Position numbers and translations under genes: made by a program
The notes under the pieces: model-generated
Told to the model about the DNA's origin: nothing
Databases searched by the model: none
The model's input: only the letters and a program-made list of their open reading frames with translations
Origin: Gemmatimonadota bacterium
GTDB lineage: Bacteria; Gemmatimonadota; Gemmatimonadetes; Gemmatimonadales; GWC2-71-9
Direction: 5' to 3'
Length of the DNA: 64,000 nucleotides
NCBI GenBank assembly: GCA_003220935.1
Contig: QHTT01000071.1
Span: 1 to 64,000, forward strand
Part shown: piece after piece, positions 18,223-26,456 of the stretch
Layout: every line of letters starts with the position of its first letter
Numbering within the stretch: the stretch's first letter is position 1

Positions 18223-21200
18223 CAGAAGGTGATGTCCATACCGAAGGAGTACAGCCGCTGGAACGGATAGTTGAAGCCGTTCGCGATCGACTCGGGATCC
18301 CAGCCGCCCTTCACGCTGTGCTTCTCCCAGAGATCGAACCCGCTGAAATACACTCGGGCGTGCGTCATCCTGGCCTTCGCAATCAGACGCTCCGGGAGCG
18401 TGAACCCGACCTGCAGGTTCTTCAGCCGCAGATAGGCCGCGTTGACCCTCTGCAGAGACGACGGCTGATAGTTCCAGAACCGGATGTCGCCGTGCGACAG
18501 CCGCGGATACGGCGCGTTGGGACGATCCTCATTCCAGGTCTGGCCGTAGTAGAAGAGCGGCGGCTGCCTCCACCAATCACTCCAGGGCATGCGGTAGTCC
18601 CCTTCTCGGAACAGGGTCCGCTTGCCGACCCCCTGGAAGAAGGTGCCGAGATCGAACCGTTTCCACGCCAGCGTGAGATTCAGCCCGTACGTGTACCGCG
18701 GCGCGAGATTCCCCAGATTGACGACATCACCATCCTGGCCCGGGTTGTCCCCGTACAGGCTGATCTTCCCGTCGCCATTCAAGTCTTTGTACCGCGCGTC
18801 GCCGATCCCGATGTCGCTGGGCACGCCGCCGAGCAGCTTGTACGCGTCGAGCTCGGCCTGATTGCGGATCAGCCCGTCGAACACGTAGCCGAAGTACGTG
18901 TTCACCGGATAGCCCTGACGGACATAGTTGTAGCCCAGGACATAGGTGTCCTGGCCGCCATAGTTCACGACCTTGTTCTGGGCATCGCTGAGCGATATCC
19001 GGGCCGAATACGATAGTCCCCGGAGCGCCCCTCTCCATCCAACCGATGTTTCGAAGCCCCAGGCCTTGAGGCTTCCCGCGTTTGCGAACGGCGGTGTTGC
19101 CCCCAGCAATGCCGGAGCGTTGATGGGCACGAGCATGTCTTTGTTGCGTTTGACGAAGTAGTCGAACGTCACGTTGAGACGGGATGACAACAGCGTCGCG
19201 TCCCACCCCACGTTCGTCGTGGCGATCGTCTCCCACGTCCGGTCTTTCGCCACCATGCCCGACAGGTAGGCCGATTGATCCTGGCCACCAGCTCCGAACG
19301 GATACGGCCCACGGCCGCCGATGGTGATCAGCTGCAGGTAGTCGTAGAGGTTGATGCCTTCCTGATTCCCGGTCTCGCCGTACGAGACGCGCAGCTTCAG
19401 GTCATCGAACGTGCTGAGATGACGGCGCGCAAATGGCTCTTCGGAGATCCGCCAGGCGAGCGACACGCCCGGGAACAATCCCCAGCGCTTGTCGGGGCGG
19501 AAGCGGGAGCTGCCATCGTAGCGCAGCGTGGCATCGAGCAGGTACTTGTTGTTGAACCCGTAACTCAAGCGAGAGAAGAGCGATCGGATCGCCCACTGCG
19601 AGCCGCCGCCGCCGGTCCACGTGTTGCCGGTCCCGCCGAGATTGAGTCCCCACACGTCCTGGTTCGGGAAGTTGTATCTGCCTGCCTGGAACCAGTCCAC
19701 GTCGTCGTCTTCGTGCGATACGCCGCCCATCAACTCGACCGCGTGCCGGTCCGCAAACGTCCGGCTGAACTGCGCATACCCGACGTAGTTCCGATGCACC
19801 GTGGTGCCATTGTACCGGCCCACCCAGTTTTGATCGGGATTGGTCGAATAGTAGGCGATGTTGCTGTCATTCCACTGGTAGTACGGGAAGGACTTGCCGA
19901 TATCGGTGTTGTCCTCCGTGCGGTAATCGATGCCGGACTGGAGATTCAACTTCAGTCCATCCAGCGGCTCGACGATCAATTTGAAATTGGTATTGACGTT
20001 CCGCGTGACAAAGGTGGCGGTCGCAGCTTCCTTCGCTTGAGCCACCGCGTTGCCCCAGCCCCCTTGCGCAAAAAAGTGCTGACCGCTCTCCGTGTAGATG
20101 GGATGATTGGGCATCCCAAAGATCCCTTCCACGATCACCCAGGGGCAGCTACACCAGGAACCGTGGGTAAAGCCGCCGATGTCCGACCGGTCCTGATTCT
20201 CTACGCCGAGGCGTGTTTCGAGCCGGACGCGCCGCGAGAAATCGTAATCGTAATTCAGCCTGAGCTGATAGCGCCTGTTGTTGTCGTTCGCGTAGCGAAT
20301 CACGCCGTTCTGATCCGAGTAGGCGGCCGAGACGTAGTAGGTGGAATTGTCGCCTCCACCCGAGACCGACACCGTGTGCTTCTGCTCGAAGCCGTCTTCG
20401 AACAGGGCTTTGCGCCAATCGGTGTTCGTAAAGAAGAGCATCCACCCCGAGCTCGCGTAGATCGGATGCGGGATGGGCGTCGGATCGCCGATACGTACGC
20501 GGTTGAGCAGATCCGGGGTGTACATCGGCGCCGCGCCGGCGTGGATGTTCGCCTCATTATCCATGACCGCCATCTGATAGTTATTCGGCGTATCCATCAT
20601 TCCGGTTAACTTCGTGACGGCGGTGTTGTTGCTGTACGTGAAGACGGGCGCGGTGCGCGTCCCGCGCCTGGTCGTAACCAGCAGCGCTCCGTCGGCCGCC
20701 CGCGCGCCATAGATCGACGCAGCCGCATCCTTCAACGCCGTGATCGATTCGATGTCCGCGGGGTTCACCAGATCGAGATTGCCGGGGACCCCATCGATCA
20801 GCACCAGCGGCGTGTTCCCGCCATTGGCCGACGAAACACCCCGCAGATTCAGATCGAAGTCTTCCACCCCCGGCTGCCCCCCAGACCGCTGCACGATCAA
20901 TCCGGGAAGCGCACCCTGAAGCGCCGACAACGTGTTGGTGATCGGGCGAGACTCCAGTGCCTGGGAGCTCACAGTACCAACCGCTCCGGTGAGGTCCTCC
21001 CTTCTCTTTTCACCGTAGCCCACGGCCACCACCGCCTCCAGCTCGATGGCCTGCGCTTTGAGCTGAAAGTTCACGACCGCCTCCTGCCCTTCCGCCACCA
21101 CCACGCTGGTGTCGGCGGGAGTGTAGCCCAGCATCCGGGCCCGCACCCGGTGCGTCCCGACCGGCACACTGCCGATGACATAGCGGCCGGCGGTATCGGT

Positions 21201-21728
21201 CTCGGCGGTAAGCCGCGTCCCAGTGACGCTCACGATGGCGCGCGGCAGGGGAGCACCGGTCTCCGTCGCGGTCACCCGTCCGGCGATGGAGCCCAGCTGC
21301 ACCGCCGGCCCGTCGGGCCGCTTGACCAGCGTGGCGCGCCCGTCCGGCGTGAACACGACGTCCACGCCCGCGTCGAGCAGCACGTCCGTCAGCGCCGCGG
21401 CCACGGTAATCCGATCCGCGCGCAGATTCACCGTCGCCGCGATCGGCAGGTCGTCGTCGGCATAGACGAGGTTGAGTCGCGCCTGGCGGGAGATCTCCGC
21501 CAGCGCCTCCTTGAGCGTGACGCCGTCGAGCGCGAGCGAGAGCGGCTGTCGCAACACCCACGAGCGCTTCAGGTCAACCGGTACCGGCGCTCGGCGCTCC
21601 GCCATTGCCAACAGGAATCGCGGGGCTCGGCTGTCGCTCGGATCACCCCCGTATTGCGGGGCCGCGGTGCGAGGGAAGAGCGCCAGGGCCAATGCAAGCA
21701 TGACAAGGAACGATGGAAGGCGGTTCAT
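18222..21728 (-). CDS. SusC/RagA-family TonB-linked outer membrane protein with STN domain
   Basis: The ATG at 21728 is preceded by GGGGAG and gives 1168 residues beginning with a signal peptide (MNRLPSFLVMLALALAL). Domains in order: STN (LKEALAEISRQARLNLVYAD, about 50 to 120), carboxypeptidase-regulatory-like barrel (GSIAGRVTATETGAPLP), the SusC box VVAVGYGEKRREDLTGAV, a plug (GVSSANGGNTPLVLIDGVPG) and a 22-strand-type barrel ending in aromatic FGMDITF. The STN domain marks it as a transducer signalling to the adjacent FecR. The region coding STN is much richer in G+C than the barrel, suggesting a domain-level exchange. Confidence 0.93.
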   Translation of the reverse strand: MNRLPSFLVMLALALALFPRTAAPQYGGDPSDSRAPRFLLAMAERRAPVPVDLKRSWVLRQPLSLALDGVTLKEALAEISRQARLNLVYADDDLPIAATVNLRADRITVAAALTDVLLDAGVDVVFTPDGRATLVKRPDGPAVQLGSIAGRVTATETGAPLPRAIVSVTGTRLTAETDTAGRYVIGSVPVGTHRVRARMLGYTPADTSVVVAEGQEAVVNFQLKAQAIELEAVVAVGYGEKRREDLTGAVGTVSSQALESRPITNTLSALQGALPGLIVQRSGGQPGVEDFDLNLRGVSSANGGNTPLVLIDGVPGNLDLVNPADIESITALKDAAASIYGARAADGALLVTTRRGTRTAPVFTYSNNTAVTKLTGMMDTPNNYQMAVMDNEANIHAGAAPMYTPDLLNRVRIGDPTPIPHPIYASSGWMLFFTNTDWRKALFEDGFEQKHTVSVSGGGDNSTYYVSAAYSDQNGVIRYANDNNRRYQLRLNYDYDFSRRVRLETRLGVENQDRSDIGGFTHGSWCSCPWVIVEGIFGMPNHPIYTESGQHFFAQGGWGNAVAQAKEAATATFVTRNVNTNFKLIVEPLDGLKLNLQSGIDYRTEDNTDIGKSFPYYQWNDSNIAYYSTNPDQNWVGRYNGTTVHRNYVGYAQFSRTFADRHAVELMGGVSHEDDDVDWFQAGRYNFPNQDVWGLNLGGTGNTWTGGGGSQWAIRSLFSRLSYGFNNKYLLDATLRYDGSSRFRPDKRWGLFPGVSLAWRISEEPFARRHLSTFDDLKLRVSYGETGNQEGINLYDYLQLITIGGRGPYPFGAGGQDQSAYLSGMVAKDRTWETIATTNVGWDATLLSSRLNVTFDYFVKRNKDMLVPINAPALLGATPPFANAGSLKAWGFETSVGWRGALRGLSYSARISLSDAQNKVVNYGGQDTYVLGYNYVRQGYPVNTYFGYVFDGLIRNQAELDAYKLLGGVPSDIGIGDARYKDLNGDGKISLYGDNPGQDGDVVNLGNLAPRYTYGLNLTLAWKRFDLGTFFQGVGKRTLFREGDYRMPWSDWWRQPPLFYYGQTWNEDRPNAPYPRLSHGDIRFWNYQPSSLQRVNAAYLRLKNLQVGFTLPERLIAKARMTHARVYFSGFDLWEKHSVKGGWDPESIANGFNYPFQRLYSFGMDITF

Positions 21729-21762
21729 AAGCCAACTCCCCGGAAGCAGACGGGCATGACGG

Positions 21763-22803
21763 TTACCTACCGTTCCGAAGCAAGAACGCGGACCCGCCGG
21801 CGCGTTCGACACGCAGACCGAGGGTCAATGCAATCCGCTGCAGGACCAGGTCGATCGGCTCGTTCTGGAGCGTCGCCGTCAGCCGGCGCCCGGCAAGCGC
21901 GCTTTCGGCCAGACGGATCTCGACGTTGTACCACCGCTCGAGCGTGAGCACCACGTCGCCCAGCGGCGTGCCGTCGAAAGTGAGCACCCCTCTGGTCCAC
22001 GCGAGGTACCGCCCGACATCGACGCGACGCCGGAGCGTGACGACGCCGCTCGGATCGAGCCGTCCGAGGTCCCGGACCCCGAGCACCAGCGCGGAGGGGG
22101 GGGCGTCCGGTCGAGGACCGCGCGCGCGCGCAGCCGCCGTCGTATCGGCCCGCCACAGCGCCACGCGCCCTTCGGCCACGACCACCTCGGTCGCGGTTTG
22201 ATCATACGCCCTGACCACGAACGCCGTCCCCAGATCCTCGGTCACGCTGCGGGTGGTGTGGACGCGGAGCGGACGCTGTGAGTCGGGTGCGACCTGGAAA
22301 TACGCTTCGCCGTCGAGATACAGGTCGCGGTGCGCTGTGCCGTAGTCGGCCGGGTAGCGCACGCGACTTTTGGGCGCGATAGTGACCTGCGTGCCGTCCT
22401 GCAGGCGGATGACCATCCGCTGCGCCGCGGCGGTGGCGTACTCAGTCCACTGCGGCGTCCGCCGCAGCAAGCCCCCCAAGCCCCGCACACCCCGCCCCCC
22501 GATCAGTGCGATAACAACCGCCGCGGCGGCAAGCGCCGCCGCGAGCAGCCGGCGTGACACGCGCGGCGGCGGAGGGTGGGCGACCTTGAGCGCCTTCACC
22601 GCCTTCGCCCAGGCCGCATCGGTGCCGCTGTGCGGTGCTTTGTCGGCTATGACGCGCTTGATGAGCCGCAGATCGTCCAGGAGCAGGGCGTGCGCGGGGT
22701 CCTCCGCGAGCCACTCCTGCACGGCCTTCGCGTCGCTAGCCGTCGCCTCGCCGGCCAAGTAGCGGTCCAACAGGAGGTAGAGGCGCTCGTCCTCGAGGTG
22801 CAC
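21763..22803 (-). CDS. FecR-family anti-sigma factor / sigma regulator
   Basis: The GTG at 22803, preceded by ATAAGG, gives 346 residues starting MHLEDERLYLLLDRYLAGE, the usual anti-sigma start; an upstream TTG at 22839 is less likely. One membrane helix lies at about residues 88 to 105 (LLAAALAAAAVVIALIGG). The periplasmic FecR domain has MVIRLQDGTQVTIAPKSRVRYP and YLDGEAYFQV, and a C-terminal STN-binding region has LTFDGTPLGDVVLTLERWYNV. It should sense the SusC STN domain and control the ECF sigma factor at 12207-12908, 8.9 kb downstream on the same strand. Confidence 0.92.
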   Translation of the reverse strand: MHLEDERLYLLLDRYLAGEATASDAKAVQEWLAEDPAHALLLDDLRLIKRVIADKAPHSGTDAAWAKAVKALKVAHPPPPRVSRRLLAAALAAAAVVIALIGGRGVRGLGGLLRRTPQWTEYATAAAQRMVIRLQDGTQVTIAPKSRVRYPADYGTAHRDLYLDGEAYFQVAPDSQRPLRVHTTRSVTEDLGTAFVVRAYDQTATEVVVAEGRVALWRADTTAAARARGPRPDAPPSALVLGVRDLGRLDPSGVVTLRRRVDVGRYLAWTRGVLTFDGTPLGDVVLTLERWYNVEIRLAESALAGRRLTATLQNEPIDLVLQRIALTLGLRVERAGGSAFLLRNGR

Positions 22804-22861
22804 ACCCTTATAACGGGGCAGGCCGGTCCTGACCCCCAAACCGACCTTTCCTACAGTTCCC

Positions 22862-23036
22862 AGGCGATCAGGCGTCAGCGTTCAGGGCAGTTGCCAGACG
22901 CCAAGTTGCAAGCGGTCGCCAGACGTCAGCCTCCAGGCATCAGGACTTCCTAACCACTTGCACTGGTGTCTTGAAACCGCCTGCGGCTTGGCGTCTGTCA
23001 ACTGCCCTGAGCACTGCCGACTGGCGACTGCCGGCT
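22862..23036. repeat. Family C repeat cluster (CAGTTGCCAG / CTGGCGACTG type)
   Basis: This intergenic stretch is made almost wholly of degenerate, imperfectly inverted units such as GGCAGTTGCCAG, GCCAGACGTCAG and ACTGGCGACTGCCG. It lies between the FecR start and the end of the symporter gene. A similar cluster is at 59741-59886. No coding potential or promoter is evident beyond these units. Confidence 0.65.
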
Positions 23037-23044
23037 TAGTACGC

Positions 23045-24811
23045 TTATTCGAACCCCACCCGCGGCAGCGCGCGGAACAGCCCCCACGCCGCCGCGCCTG
23101 CGGCTACCAGGCACACGATCGCGGGCAGCGGCTTCCCGTACAACACGTATCCCGTGCCGAACAGCGCCGCGTAGATGACGACGCAGCCCAGGAACCAGCA
23201 CAGGAAGGCGGCGGTCACGCTTTCCCCGGGAGTCGCCGGCCGGGTGGTCACTGCGCGGCTCCAGCCTGGGCCCAGGGGCCGAATGCGGTCATAAAACGTC
23301 TGGAGGGTGGCGCGGTCGGTGGGCGGCGTCGCGAACGTCACGGCCAGCCACCCGACGGTGGTGATGGCGATCCCGATCACGAGCCGGAGCGTTGGGGCGA
23401 GCGGCGCAAGCCCGAGCGCCCCGTGCACGAACTGGAAGTACACGGCTACCACGAAGGAGATCACCATGCCGGCGATCTCGCTCCACGCGTTGACCCGCCA
23501 CCAGAACCAGCGCAGCAGGAAGATCAGCCCGGTCCCGGCGCCGATCTGGAGCAGGATCTGGAACGCCTGATAAGAGTTCTGGAGCCAGAGCGACAGCGCC
23601 GACGCGAGCGCGATCAACAACACCGTGACGGCGCGCCCCACCCGCACGTAGTGACGTTCGTCCTTGTGGGGCGCCACGAACCGGCGGTAGCAGTCCTCGA
23701 CCGCGTAGGACGCGCCCCAGTTCAAGTGGGTGCTGATGGTGGACATGTACGCCGCCGCGAGCGAGGCGATCATCAGGCCGAGCAGCCCGTGCGGGAGATA
23801 CACGAGCATCGCGGAGTAGGCCAGGTCGTTGCGCACGATCGCCCGGTCGATGTGGGGGAAACGCGAGGCGATGGAGGCGAGGTCGGGATAGATGATGAGC
23901 GACGCGAGCGCCACGATGATCCACGGCCAGGGCCGCACGGCATAGTGGAGTACGTTGAACAGCAGGGTCGTGCGCATGGCGTCGCGCTCCGTGGGCGCGG
24001 CGAGCATGCGCTGCGCCACGTAGCCCCCGCCTCCGGGCTCGGCGCCGGGATACCAGGTGCTCCACCATTGCACCGCGAGCGGCACGACCAGGACGGCGGC
24101 CGCCGTGCTCCAGTCCGAGAAGTCGGGCAAGAGCGACAGGTGCCCGGCCACCGCGGGGTGGGCGAACAGCCCCGTCAGGCCGCCGACTTGGGGGAGCCCG
24201 AGCGCCACGACGGCGGCCATCACGGACCCGACCATCGCGATCAGGAACTGGACGAAATCAGTCAAGACGACTCCCGACAGCCCGGAGCTGGCCGCGTACA
24301 GCACGGTGACGGCGCCGCCGACGAGGACCGCCGTGGAGCGATCCCAGCCGAGCAGCACGCCGGCGATCTTGGTCGCGGAGAGATTGACCGAGGCCATGAT
24401 CATCACGTTGAAGAACACGCCGAGGTAGATCGCCCGGAAACCTCGGAGAAAGGCCGCCGGCCGGCCGGAGTAGCGCACCTCGTAGAACGCGATGTCGGTG
24501 AGGGCCGCGGAGCGCCGCCACAGCTTGGCGTAGAAGAACACGGTGCACAGCCCCGTGACCGCGAAGGCCCACCACACCCAGTTCTGGCTCACGCCGCCGG
24601 TGCGCACCAGATCGGTGACGAGGTTCGGCGTGTCGGTCGAGAACGTCGTGGCCACGAGCGACACCCCCAGGAGCCACCACGACAGCCGGCGTCCGGAGAG
24701 GAAGAACTCGTGGCGCCCCTGACCGGCGCGGCGCACCACCGCCAGGCCAATGGCCACGCAGACGATGCCGTACAGCGCCAGCACGATCCAATCGAGGGTG
24801 TCGAGTCGCAT
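23045..24811 (-). CDS. Sodium:solute symporter (SSS family)
   Basis: This is a 588-residue integral membrane protein with about 13 to 14 hydrophobic segments, beginning WIVLALYGIVCVAIGLAVV. The SSS signature region FFLSGRRLSWWLLGVSLVAT is near residue 36, and TFSTDTPNLVTDLV follows as the first sodium-site helix. It should import a sugar or related solute with sodium. An AGGGGG ribosome site is just upstream of its ATG. Its place in the glycan block suggests import of the monosaccharide released there, but sequence alone does not give the solute. Confidence 0.9.
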   Translation of the reverse strand: MRLDTLDWIVLALYGIVCVAIGLAVVRRAGQGRHEFFLSGRRLSWWLLGVSLVATTFSTDTPNLVTDLVRTGGVSQNWVWWAFAVTGLCTVFFYAKLWRRSAALTDIAFYEVRYSGRPAAFLRGFRAIYLGVFFNVMIMASVNLSATKIAGVLLGWDRSTAVLVGGAVTVLYAASSGLSGVVLTDFVQFLIAMVGSVMAAVVALGLPQVGGLTGLFAHPAVAGHLSLLPDFSDWSTAAAVLVVPLAVQWWSTWYPGAEPGGGGYVAQRMLAAPTERDAMRTTLLFNVLHYAVRPWPWIIVALASLIIYPDLASIASRFPHIDRAIVRNDLAYSAMLVYLPHGLLGLMIASLAAAYMSTISTHLNWGASYAVEDCYRRFVAPHKDERHYVRVGRAVTVLLIALASALSLWLQNSYQAFQILLQIGAGTGLIFLLRWFWWRVNAWSEIAGMVISFVVAVYFQFVHGALGLAPLAPTLRLVIGIAITTVGWLAVTFATPPTDRATLQTFYDRIRPLGPGWSRAVTTRPATPGESVTAAFLCWFLGCVVIYAALFGTGYVLYGKPLPAIVCLVAAGAAAWGLFRALPRVGFE

Positions 24812-24857
24812 GGGCCCCCTGTGATGCGTGCTCGGAGGCGTGGCGTCAAGCCCCGGG

Positions 24858-24904
24858 CCTTCGCTCGCGCGCGTGCCGCGCGCTCGCTCAGGATGACAGC
24901 GCCG
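24858..24904 (-). repeat. Family B element, left 47-bp direct repeat of the GIY-YIG cassette
   Basis: The sequence begins CCTTCGCTCGCGCGCGTGCC and ends CAGGATGACAGCGCCG. It is identical over 47 bases to 25386-25432. It contains its own palindrome, CGCGCG-TGC-CGCGCG. The element lies 46 bases before the symporter start and 25 bases beyond the stop of the GIY-YIG gene. Confidence 0.85.
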
Positions 24905-24928
24905 CGCCTCTATGGTTTAAGAATAGAG

Positions 24929-25234
24929 TCACAATGGAGGGGGAGGCGCGGCGAACCAGGCCTCCGCCAGGTCCTCCCATGTGGGGTTTTTCTGTTCGAT
25001 CAACCGCATCTTGCGTGCGCGAACCCAGCCCTTGAGCTGCTTTTCGCGAGCAATGGCATCGCGAATGTCGCCGTACTCCTCGAAGTAAACCAGCCGCGTG
25101 ATGTGGTACCTGCTCGTGAAGCCGGGAGTGAGGCCGCGCTTGTGCTCATACACGCGCCGCGCGAGATCGTTGGTGACGCCCGTGTACAGCACTCGCGAGC
25201 GACTGGCTATGATGTACACGTGGTAGGTGCGCAT
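24929..25234 (-). CDS. Free-standing GIY-YIG nuclease-domain protein
   Basis: This is a 101-residue protein of the small UvrC-N-like type. It begins HVYIIASRSRVLYTGVTNDL, matching the GIY-YIG core (VYI and LYTG), followed by the conserved Arg (RRVYEHK) and the metal-binding Glu region (YFEEYGDIRDAIAREKQLKGW). Such small proteins are predicted DNA nucleases, but their cellular role is largely unknown. The gene lies between two identical 47-bp family B repeats (24858-24904 and 25386-25432), in contrast to its metabolic neighbours. That arrangement suggests a repeat-associated cassette rather than part of the sugar operon. Confidence 0.9.
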   Translation of the reverse strand: MRTYHVYIIASRSRVLYTGVTNDLARRVYEHKRGLTPGFTSRYHITRLVYFEEYGDIRDAIAREKQLKGWVRARKMRLIEQKNPTWEDLAEAWFAAPPPPL

Positions 25235-25336
25235 GACCCACCAAAGTGTCGCCTGGGGAGGTCGCGACCGGTATCATTTCTCGGAAGGCCGGTGCACAAT
25301 CTTGCATCGGAAAGTGGTTCCTTCATTTCTGCTTCT

Positions 25337-25432
25337 CAGAGCGAGCGGACTTGTCATCCTGAACGCCGCAGGCGCACCAGCAGATCCTTCGCTCGCGCGC
25401 GTGCCGCGCGCTCGCTCAGGATGACAGCGCCG
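25337..25432. repeat. Family B inverted pair, right side of the GIY-YIG cassette
   Basis: A plus-oriented copy (CAGAGCGAGCGGACTTGTCA onward, 25337-25376) is followed by a minus-oriented copy at 25386-25432 that is identical to 24858-24904. Together they form a long imperfect palindrome. No gene is found in 25235-25526 apart from these repeats. Confidence 0.8.
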
Positions 25433-25509
25433 GGCGTTTCGGTGGGAAAAAGAGTGATGGTGAACCTGGGAAGTGCCTCGGAGCGTGGTCTCTCTCTTCA
25501 ATTATTCCC

Positions 25510-25532
25510 CAGAGCGAGCGGCCCTGTCATCC
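25510..25532 (+). repeat. Partial family B element overlapping a stop codon
   Basis: CAGAGCGAGCGGCCCTGTCATCC differs at two of 23 bases from 25337-25359. Its TCA (25527-25529) is the stop codon of the minus-strand nucleotidyltransferase gene, so the repeat has become that gene's end. Confidence 0.7.
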
Positions 25533-26453
25533 CCAGAGCCGTTCCGGGTACTCGCCCGCAGCCACCAGCTGCCGCAATGCCTCCTCGACGCGCGGGCGGT
25601 CATCCGGGTAGGTCATGCCGAGCCAGCGGCCGCGTGTGTCCAGCAGCCGCACCCGCGCCTCGCCCCGACGCACCGCGTCCCGGATCCCCTGTGAGATCAG
25701 GAACTCGCTCCGCCCGGCATCGGCCTGGCGCAGGAACTCCGCGAACCCGCGCCGCAGCAGGTCGAACACCACAGGCGTGAAGGCCCACAGGTTCATCGAA
25801 ACCAGGGCGTCGGCCGCGAGCTGCACCGGCCGGCCGCGAGGATCGATTCCTTCATACGCGCCGCTTCCCAGGCGCCGGATCTCCACGATCTCCTCCACGG
25901 TTTCGAGCCACCCGTCGCCATCGGCACAGACGACAGCGCGGTTCACGCCCCCGGCAGCGCTGAGCGTATTGCGGAGCGGGTACGCGATGTTGGCGAACGT
26001 CCCGGACGCTTCGCCCGCGTGCCCAGCCACGAGGAACTCCGCCGCCCGCGTGAAGGCGTCGCGGCCATAGAAGTCGTCCGCATTCACCACGGCGAACGGG
26101 CCCCTGACCTGGGAGGCCGCCGCCAGCACCGCGTGGCTCGTGCCCCACGGTTTGCTGCGCCCCGACGGGACGGCCGAGCCGGCGGGGACGTCGTCGAGCC
26201 GCTGTCGGGCATAGACGAGAGCCGGGCGGCCTCCTCCACCCCCTCCCCAGCGCGCCCCGATCGTGGCGCGCACCGCCGCCTCCAGCTCGTCTCGGATCAC
26301 GAGGACAACGGTCCCGAAGCCCGCGCGCACCGCGTCGTAGATGCTGTAATCCAGCAGGGTGGCGCCGGCGGGCCCGAGCGGCTCGATCTGCTTCGACCCG
26401 CCATAGCGGCTGCCGACTCCGGCCGCGAGGATTACCAGTGCGGGCGCGCCGAT
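25527..26453 (-). CDS. Sugar nucleotidyltransferase-like protein with apparent AUC start
   Basis: From an ATC at 26453 the protein has 308 residues. It opens with APALVILAAGVGSRYGGSKQ, the NTP-transferase signature (GxGxR and Lys), followed by VVNADDFYG (metal-binding Asp) and EGIDPRGRP. No ATG, GTG or TTG precedes the signature: the frame runs back to the TAA stop of the epimerase two codons before the ATC. A GAGGT ribosome site lies five bases before the ATC. The first ordinary start, a GTG at 26330, would delete the active-site loop. The product class (NDP-sugar synthesis) is well supported; the exact sugar is not. Confidence 0.8.
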   Translation of the reverse strand: MGAPALVILAAGVGSRYGGSKQIEPLGPAGATLLDYSIYDAVRAGFGTVVLVIRDELEAAVRATIGARWGGGGGGRPALVYARQRLDDVPAGSAVPSGRSKPWGTSHAVLAAASQVRGPFAVVNADDFYGRDAFTRAAEFLVAGHAGEASGTFANIAYPLRNTLSAAGGVNRAVVCADGDGWLETVEEIVEIRRLGSGAYEGIDPRGRPVQLAADALVSMNLWAFTPVVFDLLRRGFAEFLRQADAGRSEFLISQGIRDAVRRGEARVRLLDTRGRWLGMTYPDDRPRVEEALRQLVAAGEYPERLWG

Positions 26454-26456
26454 GGC

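Noticed and set aside
24929-25234. GIY-YIG protein as a homing endonuclease inside an intron
   Set aside because: No split gene, intron structure or insertion in a conserved gene is seen; it is an independent small gene between repeats.
22958-25780. A 940-codon plus-strand frame opposite the symporter and GIY-YIG genes
   Set aside because: It is antisense to clearly real genes, has His/Arg/Asp/Gly-rich composition typical of high-GC shadow frames, and matches no family.
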